Positions 1 to 3,945 of a stretch of 5,857 bases of DNA are shown piece after piece. Source of the stretch: an uncultured Deinococcales bacterium (GTDB taxonomy: Bacteria; Deinococcota; Deinococci; Deinococcales; Trueperaceae); the NCBI GenBank assembly GCA_937934635.1, contig CALGZD010000352.1, positions 1 to 5,857 of the forward strand. Reading direction: 5' to 3'. How positions within the stretch are numbered: position 1 is the first letter of the stretch; every line of letters starts with the position of its first letter. The notes under the pieces were generated by a model, which was not told the DNA's origin, did no database searches, and saw nothing but the letters and a program-made list of their open reading frames with translations. Made by a program: the position numbers and the translations under genes.

Positions 1-78
1 AACATACAGCCTAGTCAATACCGACGAATACTCCCCATTAAGATAAACGAATCTGAACCTCGAATGCCTAATCATATG

Positions 79-112
79 CTATTGCTTGCCTAACAGCAAT
101 AGATGTTAGGTA
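79..112 (+). promoter_or_regulatory. Two overlapping alternative hairpins in the coxS leader
   Basis: CTATTGCT at 79-86 pairs perfectly with AGCAATAG at 95-102 (8-bp stem, 8-nt loop). CCTAACA at 89-95 pairs perfectly with TGTTAGG at 104-110, extended by a G-U and a T-A pair to 87-112. The two stems share bases 95-102 and the loop of the first, so both cannot form at once. A moderately T-rich stretch (AATTATTTGTT, 117-127) follows the second stem. It could be a weak terminator for an upstream gene or a leader switch. No known riboswitch family is recognised, and function is inference. Confidence 0.3.
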
Positions 113-143
113 GGCGAATTATTTGTTAGACTGAGCATACTTA

Positions 144-169
144 TTAACAGTTCAAGTTAACAGTTCAAA
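144..169. repeat. 13-bp tandem duplication upstream of coxS
   Basis: TTAACAGTTCAAG at 144-156 is followed directly by TTAACAGTTCAAA at 157-169, identical at 12 of 13 positions. Each copy begins with TTAACA, which differs from the -35 consensus at one base, so the duplication may have doubled a promoter element. A shorter echo lies just downstream, where TGACTAG recurs with a 12-bp period at 186-192 and 198-204. Confidence 0.75.
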
Positions 170-186
170 GCATATAAACACATTAT
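157..186 (+). promoter_or_regulatory. Possible coxS promoter
   Basis: TTAACA (157-162, 5 of 6 to the -35 consensus) is separated by 18 bp from CATTAT (181-186, 4 of 6 to the -10 consensus), which would give a leader of about 30 nt before the ATG at 221. The alternative -10 TATAAA at 173-178 has no good -35 at the right distance. This is a weak call made by eye. Confidence 0.22.
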
Positions 187-205
187 GACTAGCTAATTGA
201 CTAGT

Positions 206-211
206 AAAGGA
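206..211 (+). promoter_or_regulatory. Ribosome binding site deciding the coxS start
   Basis: AAAGGA lies 9 nt before the ATG at 221. The in-frame upstream TTG at 197 has no purine-rich site before it and would place this Shine-Dalgarno inside the coding region, so ATG 221 is preferred. Confidence 0.7.
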
Positions 212-220
212 CCTCAAACT

Positions 221-703
221 ATGGATGTTTCCATCATCGTAAATGGCAAAAAAAGAGAAAAAAGTGTTGAAGCACGTACACTATTGGTCGATTTCCTACG
301 CAACGACATTGGTTTAACAGGCACCCATGTTGGTTGCGATACCAGTCAATGTGGGGCTTGTACTGTGCATATGGATGGTATGGCGGTTAAATCTTGTACT
401 GTTTTGGCAGTTCAGGCTGATGGTTTAGAAATAACTACCATTGAGGGTTTGGCGCAAGGTAGCAAACTTCACCCGATGCAAACAGCCTTTTGGGAAAAGC
501 ATGGTTTGCAGTGCGGTTTTTGTACACCTGGCATGATTATGGCCTCAGTCAAATTGGTTGAAGAAAATCCTTACTTAGACGAAGCAGATATTCGTCATGG
601 TTTAGAAGGCAATATTTGCCGTTGTACTGGCTATCAAAACATTGTTAAAGCTGTTTTGGAAGCTGCGCCTCACATGGATGTGCAAATGGAAGAGGTATCT
701 TAA
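221..703 (+). CDS. coxS: [2Fe-2S] small subunit of a CO dehydrogenase/xanthine oxidase-family molybdenum hydroxylase (CoxS type)
   Basis: This is the electron-transfer subunit of a cytoplasmic molybdenum hydroxylase, passing electrons from the molybdenum site to FAD through two [2Fe-2S] clusters. The 160-residue protein has the two-domain layout and length of the family. A plant-ferredoxin-like N-terminal domain carries C39-x4-C44-x2-C47-x11-C59. The helical C-terminal [2Fe-2S]-binding domain carries C98-GF-C101 and C133-R-C135. All eight ligands are present. The start is ATG 221, after AAAGGA; a longer reading from TTG 197 adds 8 residues that do not look like family sequence. The stop at 701-703 is followed with no gap by the TTG start of the FAD subunit, so the two are translationally linked. 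The substrate cannot be read from this subunit: CO, nicotinate, isoquinoline, aldehyde and purine enzymes share it. The coxS symbol denotes the family, not proven CO oxidation. Confidence 0.95.
   Translation: MDVSIIVNGKKREKSVEARTLLVDFLRNDIGLTGTHVGCDTSQCGACTVHMDGMAVKSCTVLAVQADGLEITTIEGLAQGSKLHPMQTAFWEKHGLQCGFCTPGMIMASVKLVEENPYLDEADIRHGLEGNICRCTGYQNIVKAVLEAAPHMDVQMEEVS
691..695 (+). promoter_or_regulatory. Ribosome binding site supporting the TTG start of coxM
   Basis: AGAGG, inside the last codons of coxS, lies 8 nt before the TTG at 704. Together with the family-like N-terminus that follows, it supports a non-ATG start placed immediately after the coxS TAA. Confidence 0.65.
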
Positions 704-1570
704 TTGTATCCTGCTGAATTTGACTACTACCGTGCTGCCTCACTCAGTGATGCATTTTCACTTTTACAAGAACATGAAGGAGCCAAAGTATTAGCAGGTG
801 GTCATAGCCTGATTCCACTGCTAAAGCTGCGTTTATCTGAAATACCAGCACTGATAGATATTGGTCGGATTGCTGGCTTGAAAGGTATAAGTGTTTCAGG
901 AAATGTCGTTAAAATTGGTGCATTAACAACGCATCGAGAATTAGAGCAATCTCCCCTACTTCCAGCCGCACTAGCAGAAGCAGCTAGCCTCATCGGTGAT
1001 CCAGCCATTCGCAACCGTGGCACAATCGGTGGCAGCATCGCTCATGCTGACCCAGCCTCTGACTTGCCTACTGTCTTACTAGCTTTAGATGCGGTCATTC
1101 ATACAGAATCATCTGACGGTAACAACAACTATGCTGCCAAAGACTTCTTTGTAGATATGTTTGAAACTAAACTAGATGATTTAGAGCTCATCACTGCTAT
1201 TGACCTACCCATCACAGATTTACCTACGGTACTTAGCAGCTCTGCCTATGAAAAGTTGTCTAATCCTGCCTCTCGCTACGCCATGATTGGGGCAGCAGCA
1301 AACTTGCAAACAAAAGACGATGTTTGTACTTCGGCAACGGTCACTGTTGGTGGCTTAGTTGCAAGCACGTGTCATTGTCCATCTGTAGAACAACTACTGG
1401 TAGGTCAACTGCTCACTGAAGAACGCATCACTGAAGCAGCGCAAGCTGTCCTACAAGATTTGGACCTTGATGAAGTCATGGGTGATATGCACACCAGCGC
1501 AAACTATCGCTACCATGTCTGTCCTACTATTGTTAAGCGTGCATTGACTAAAGCCTTTCACCGTCTTTAA
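704..1570 (+). CDS. coxM: FAD-binding medium subunit of a molybdenum hydroxylase (CoxM type)
   Basis: This subunit binds FAD and passes electrons from the iron-sulfur subunit to the final acceptor. The 288 residues match the usual length of CoxM/xanthine dehydrogenase FAD subunits. The N-terminal FAD-binding fold has AGGHS at residues 31-35 and TIGGS at 107-111 followed by AHADPASD. These are the two family signatures that contact the FAD pyrophosphate. The C-terminal part (about 180-288) fits the CO-dehydrogenase flavoprotein C-terminal domain. The TTG start is chosen because MYPAEFDYYRAASL aligns with the normal N-terminus of the family, a Shine-Dalgarno precedes it, and it abuts the coxS stop. 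The order S-M differs from the common M-S-L, and no large subunit follows. The stop codon TAA lies in the first unit of a CTTTAA repeat array that fills the gap to the next gene. Substrate is unknown. Confidence 0.94.
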   Translation: MYPAEFDYYRAASLSDAFSLLQEHEGAKVLAGGHSLIPLLKLRLSEIPALIDIGRIAGLKGISVSGNVVKIGALTTHRELEQSPLLPAALAEAASLIGDPAIRNRGTIGGSIAHADPASDLPTVLLALDAVIHTESSDGNNNYAAKDFFVDMFETKLDDLELITAIDLPITDLPTVLSSSAYEKLSNPASRYAMIGAAANLQTKDDVCTSATVTVGGLVASTCHCPSVEQLLVGQLLTEERITEAAQAVLQDLDLDEVMGDMHTSANYRYHVCPTIVKRALTKAFHRL

Positions 1571-1671
1571 CACTATCTTTAAGACCGTCCTTTAAGACCG
1601 TCTTTAAGGAATGCTATCTTTAACACCGCCTTTAACGCTATCTTTAACGCTATCTTTAACGCCGCCTTTCA
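1565..1671. repeat. CTTTAA array with a 12-bp period between coxM and the mocA-like gene
   Basis: CTTTAA starts at 1565, 1577, 1590, 1602, 1618, 1630, 1642 and 1654, with a ninth degenerate copy (CTTTCA) at 1666. The steps are 12, 13, 12, 16, 12, 12, 12 and 12 bp. The typical unit is CTTTAACGCTAT or CTTTAACACCGC. The first unit contains the coxM stop codon, and the array fills nearly the whole 113-bp gap. There are no spacers or long palindromes, so it is a degenerate short tandem repeat and not a CRISPR. The units contain no good Shine-Dalgarno for the next gene. Confidence 0.9.
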
Positions 1672-1683
1672 AATAGTGACTAT

Positions 1684-2337
1684 ATGATTGATGTACTCGT
1701 ACTAGCAGCAGGACAATCTTCTCGTATGCGAGAACATCATAAAATTCTATTGCCTACTGAAGATGGTCACAGTGTACTAAGCCTTTTACTTTCCAAACTT
1801 TTGAACTGTTCCTTTGGAAAAATTGTTGTTGTCCTTGGGCGTGATGCACAAAAAGTTAAAGCAAGTGTCTTAAGTCTTAATTTAGAAAACTCTGAACAGT
1901 TAAGCTTTATAACGAATCCAGATTTTCAAGATGGTATGAGCACCTCTCTGAAATTAGGCATTTCGTTGTTTACTAGCAACAATAACGGTCTTGCTATCTT
2001 TCTAGCAGACCAGCCTTTACTAAGCGAGTCAGATATTTCTACTCTGCTAGAAGCTTATGTTCATAAGCCAAATAGTTGTCTTGCCGTTGCTGCAGCAAAA
2101 GGTGGAAAGCGATTAAATCCTGTTATCTTTTCACCTGAATTGCTTAGAGAGCTTCAACAAGCATCTGGTGATGTTGGTGCTAAAGGCATTTTGAAACAAT
2201 ACAAAGCGCAAACAAGTTTAGTTGATTTGGGCGATGGCTTGTGGTGCAAAGATATTGATGATTGGGAAGGGTATGTTGAGTTGGCTCGAGCCGTGAACTG
2301 GCAAGACGCACTAGACTTCATTAACTCTCAAGGCTGA
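1684..2337 (+). CDS. MobA/MocA-like molybdenum cofactor nucleotidyltransferase
   Basis: This probably transfers CMP or GMP from the nucleotide triphosphate to molybdopterin, making the dinucleotide cofactor needed by CO-dehydrogenase/xanthine-family enzymes. The 217 residues form one NTP-transferase domain of normal length. The nucleotide loop is LAAGQSSRM at residues 7-15 with Lys20. NPDFQDGMSTSLK (78-90) is the central MocA-type motif. LADQPLL (107-113) carries the metal-binding Asp. RLNPVIFSPELL (143-154), GDVGAKGIL (162-170) and DIDDWEGY (190-197) match later family motifs. Two departures are Arg16, where Gly usually follows RM, and Leu144-Asn145 in place of the usual Gly-Asn or Gly-His. 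MocA (CMP) is favoured over MobA because of GMSTSL and the neighbouring molybdenum-hydroxylase genes. The start ATG 1684 has no clear Shine-Dalgarno. It probably lies in one operon with coxSM, since no terminator hairpin is seen between them, although the 113-bp repeat gap intervenes. Confidence 0.88.
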   Translation: MIDVLVLAAGQSSRMREHHKILLPTEDGHSVLSLLLSKLLNCSFGKIVVVLGRDAQKVKASVLSLNLENSEQLSFITNPDFQDGMSTSLKLGISLFTSNNNGLAIFLADQPLLSESDISTLLEAYVHKPNSCLAVAAAKGGKRLNPVIFSPELLRELQQASGDVGAKGILKQYKAQTSLVDLGDGLWCKDIDDWEGYVELARAVNWQDALDFINSQG

Positions 2338-2349
2338 GTCAAGGCTGAG
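2328..2349. repeat. Perfect 11-bp tandem duplication at a convergent gene junction
   Basis: TCAAGGCTGAG occurs at 2328-2338 and again at 2339-2349 with no gap. The TGA stop of the plus-strand gene is in the first copy, and the stop of the minus-strand gene (TCA on the plus strand) opens the second. No intrinsic terminator hairpin is seen here. Confidence 0.85.
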
Positions 2350-2659
2350 GTGCTTTCCCTTCAAACCAAGCCCCCTCAACACCTCCCTGCCAATAATAAG
2401 ACCTTGTCAAATTTGTCAAATCTGGCACATCTGTCAAATCTGGCATATCTGGCATATCTGGCAGTGAGTTCAAGCAACTAATCACCTCATCAAGAGAAAT
2501 CCTATAAACAAAACGTGTTTGCAAATACCAAGTTTCCAAATCTTCTTTTTGCAAACTGTTCTGATGTACTAGCTTACCCATCTTTCTGGCATAACTAAGC
2601 GCGCGATTCACTGCTAAGTCAAAAAGTTTTTCTCTACTTTGCGAAACATTCTTAAACAT
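2339..2659 (-). CDS. Small protein of unknown function with a DxP/DxT tripeptide repeat
   Basis: I do not recognise this 106-residue protein. It is soluble-looking, with no signal peptide or membrane segment. Residues 1-67 look helical and mixed-charge, with WYLQTRF (44-50) followed by VYRISLDEVISCLN. Residues 68-85 are six tripeptides DMP, DMP, DLT, DVP, DLT, NLT, encoded by a 9-bp DNA repeat. The tail WQGGVEGAWFEGKAPQP is rich in glycine and aromatics. An in-frame TAA two codons before the ATG at 2659 rules out a longer product. Only an AAAGA directly before the ATG precedes it, so the internal Met27 is a possible start. It is convergent with the mocA-like gene (one base between stops) and divergent from the B12 regulator. 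The frame stays open across 321 bp and the repeat keeps frame, which favours a real gene, but homology support is lacking. Confidence 0.5.
   Translation of the reverse strand: MFKNVSQSREKLFDLAVNRALSYARKMGKLVHQNSLQKEDLETWYLQTRFVYRISLDEVISCLNSLPDMPDMPDLTDVPDLTNLTRSYYWQGGVEGAWFEGKAPQP
2406..2468. repeat. 9-bp in-frame tandem repeat (six full units)
   Basis: The units are GTCAAATTT, GTCAAATCT, GGCACATCT, GTCAAATCT, GGCATATCT and GGCATATCT, from 2406 to 2459, followed by a decayed seventh, GGCAGTGAG, at 2460-2468. Read on the minus strand they code for the acidic tripeptides (DMP/DLT/DVP) of the small unknown protein. Units 5 and 6 are identical, suggesting recent duplication. Confidence 0.88.
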
Positions 2660-2830
2660 TCTTTAGACATTTTATCAGGCATTGCTATACAGCCTAAGGC
2701 ATTTTTCAGCCCTTTTGAGGTCAACCATACCTTTCCAAGCTTATACAAAACTCAGTTTTATGCCTATTTTCGGCATTTGTACAATGCTTGAAATCATTTG
2801 AATACCGCTAAAAAGCACCATATAAAGCTA

Positions 2831-2859
2831 TTTTCATAAAATAATATCTTCTATATAGT
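2831..2859 (+). promoter_or_regulatory. Candidate sigma70 promoter of the carH-like gene
   Basis: TTTTCA (2831-2836, 4 of 6) and TATAGT (2854-2859, 5 of 6) are 17 bp apart, giving a start near 2866 just before the TGTACA array. A second possibility is TTTACA (2882-2887) with TATACA (2903-2908) at a short 15-bp spacing, which would put the -10 inside the operator array. Either arrangement is compatible with repression by a protein bound at 2903-2959. Confidence 0.35.
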
Positions 2860-2902
2860 GTATACTGCCAGCTAATAGTAATTTACATCACTTTACTATC
2901 CC

Positions 2903-2960
2903 TATACACAGGTTGTACAATCTGTTAAATTATACAGAGGTTGTACAAATCCTTGTACGA
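2903..2960. promoter_or_regulatory. Probable CarH/LitR operator: repeated TRTACA boxes phased by 11-12 bp
   Basis: The 18-bp sequence TATACASAGGTTGTACAA occurs twice, at 2903-2920 and 2931-2948, differing at one base. Each copy holds TATACA and TGTACA starting exactly 11 bp apart (2903/2914 and 2931/2942). A fifth box, TGTACG, starts 12 bp further on at 2954. The 8-bp palindrome TTGTACAA is at 2913-2920 and 2941-2948. Thermus CarH is known to bind head-to-tail repeats of 11 bp, and TGTACA-like boxes are reported for LitR regulators. Position before the regulator's own start suggests autoregulation. Binding itself is inferred. Confidence 0.65.
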
Positions 2961-3018
2961 ACTTTGCAACCAAAATATTCAAGTAGTTCCAATACCAGAA
3001 AAAAGAAAGATACCTTGC

Positions 3019-3945
3019 ATGTCAGCATTTAGAGAAGAAGGCAAATACACAGTTAACGAAATAGAAGAAAGAACCGATACGCCTTCTACTACCCTCAGGC
3101 AGTGGGAGAGGCGTTATGGCTTTCCAAAACCGATGCGTTCTGAATCTGGTTACAGGCTATATAGCGACTTTGATCTCAGTGCAATTTTGAAGATGAAGCG
3201 CTACATCTCAGATGGTGTTCCTGCGTCAAGAGCAGCCGAACTTGTACAAGCAGTCAAAGATGAGCCTGCCGAGCCTAGACCACTCAATCAGCTTTCAGTG
3301 GAATTAAATGATGCATTGCTCAATTTCGATGACAGCAAAGCAGATAAAATTCTTTCTGAGGCTCATGCCCTTCACACGGTCGAACTTGTACTCACGGAAG
3401 TTTTGCAACCTACCCTTGTACACATCGGCACACTCTGGCACGAAGGCAAAATCCGTATTGCTAATGAGCACTTTGCATCAAACTATATCCGTGGACACCT
3501 TCACAACTTACTTAAACTAACCGCAGGTTTAAGAGACGCTACGATGATCCTTGTAACCTGTGCCCCCAAAGAACAGCACGAAATCGCTGTCTTGATGTTA
3601 GCTGTCATGCTCAGACGAGCAGGCTACGGTGTTTACTATATTGGTGCAAATTTGCCGATTGAAGATATGGTTATGCTCATCAACAAACACAAGCCTACGG
3701 CTGTTATGATTTCTAGCTCAGTTCCAGAATCTTTAGAAGAATTAATAGAAGCAAAAGAGCTTCTAAAATCCATCCGTTCACTACTTATTTTCGGTGGTCA
3801 TAGCTTTGAGCAAAACCCAGTTTTAGCAGAAGAGCTAGGTGGCGTGTATCTAAATGGCAATGCTATGGAAGCCATCGATGCCTTTCACAAACTTGTGCGG
3901 AAGGGGGTGTTGAACACATGGTCAGACGAGAGCAAAGAAGCCTAA
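3019..3945 (+). CDS. carH: MerR-type, B12-binding light-responsive transcriptional repressor (CarH/LitR family)
   Basis: This predicted adenosylcobalamin photoreceptor represses in the dark as a DNA-bound tetramer and dissociates in light. Of its 308 residues, about 9-78 are a MerR winged helix with LRQWERRYGFPKP (26-38) and SGYRLYSDFDL (43-53). About 79-90 is a Pro/Glu linker with an EPAEPR repeat. About 92-170 is the four-helix cobalamin cap, and about 174-297 the Rossmann B12-binding domain. The cap has the W-x9-EH signature: W140, E150, H151. H141 follows W140, matching the Thermus CarH His that ligates cobalt after photolysis. E185-x-H187 supplies the lower axial ligand, but the usual Gly three residues later is Ala190. 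SSSVPESL (232-239) and GGHSF (259-263) line the cofactor site. ATG 3019 is preferred over TTG 2941 or 2953: family proteins begin near it, and the operator-like repeats lie upstream. Its Shine-Dalgarno is weak (AGAAAGA). The 3' end overlaps the oxidoreductase gene by 28 bp. Confidence 0.9.
   Translation: MSAFREEGKYTVNEIEERTDTPSTTLRQWERRYGFPKPMRSESGYRLYSDFDLSAILKMKRYISDGVPASRAAELVQAVKDEPAEPRPLNQLSVELNDALLNFDDSKADKILSEAHALHTVELVLTEVLQPTLVHIGTLWHEGKIRIANEHFASNYIRGHLHNLLKLTAGLRDATMILVTCAPKEQHEIAVLMLAVMLRRAGYGVYYIGANLPIEDMVMLINKHKPTAVMISSSVPESLEELIEAKELLKSIRSLLIFGGHSFEQNPVLAEELGGVYLNGNAMEAIDAFHKLVRKGVLNTWSDESKEA
3262..3279. repeat. 9-bp duplication in the regulator's interdomain linker
   Basis: GAGCCTGCC is followed directly by GAGCCTAGA, coding for EPA-EPR in the linker between the DNA-binding and cobalamin-binding domains. 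It preserves frame and probably only changes linker length. Confidence 0.6.
3901..3907 (+). promoter_or_regulatory. Ribosome binding site for the CrtI-family gene inside carH
   Basis: AAGGGGG, within the last codons of the B12 regulator, lies 10 nt before the ATG at 3918. It supports that start and implies translational coupling across the 28-bp overlap. Confidence 0.65.

Larger units (their letters stand above)
2660..3018. promoter_or_regulatory. Divergent regulatory region upstream of the B12 regulator
   Basis: This 359-bp AT-rich stretch has no credible gene. It separates the small minus-strand gene from the B12-dependent regulator and must hold both promoters. It contains TRTACA elements at 2686, 2742 (inside TTATACAA), 2778 (inside TTGTACAA), and a dense group at 2903-2959. 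An imperfect hairpin pairs ATAGTAA (2875-2881) with TTACTAT (2893-2899). No rho-independent terminator or known riboswitch is recognised, and a B12 riboswitch is not evident. The in-frame stretch 2941-3018 is open but is taken as leader, because the operator-like repeats lie in it. Confidence 0.6.

Noticed and set aside
1..93. Tail of an upstream gene on the plus strand
   Set aside because: One frame is open from base 1 to a TAA at 91-93 and another to a TAA at 44-46, but neither short peptide is recognisable, so no call is made.
185..196. Three-codon leader peptide (ATG ACT AGC TAA) before coxS
   Set aside because: It has no Shine-Dalgarno and is too short to separate from chance. It is better explained as part of the 12-bp TGACTAG repeat.
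197..220. Possible TTG start of coxS 8 codons upstream of the ATG
   Set aside because: AAAGGA at 206-211 is ideally placed for ATG 221 and would lie within the coding region if TTG were used. The extra residues do not resemble the family N-terminus.
1565..1671. CRISPR-like array or attachment site
   Set aside because: Units are only about 12 bp and directly adjacent, with no unique spacers and no cas, integrase or tRNA genes nearby.
2875..2899. Hairpin ATAGTAA/TTACTAT as a terminator
   Set aside because: The stem is only 7 AT-rich base pairs with an 11-nt loop and no T-tract follows, so a terminator is not supported.
2941..3018. Extended N-terminus of the B12 regulator from TTG 2941 or TTG 2953
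   Set aside because: The added 22-26 residues precede the normal MerR start and are encoded over the palindromic TTGTACAA boxes, which look like operators. The AGAGG at 2936-2940 abuts TTG 2941 and is 12 nt from TTG 2953, so the latter is not fully excluded.
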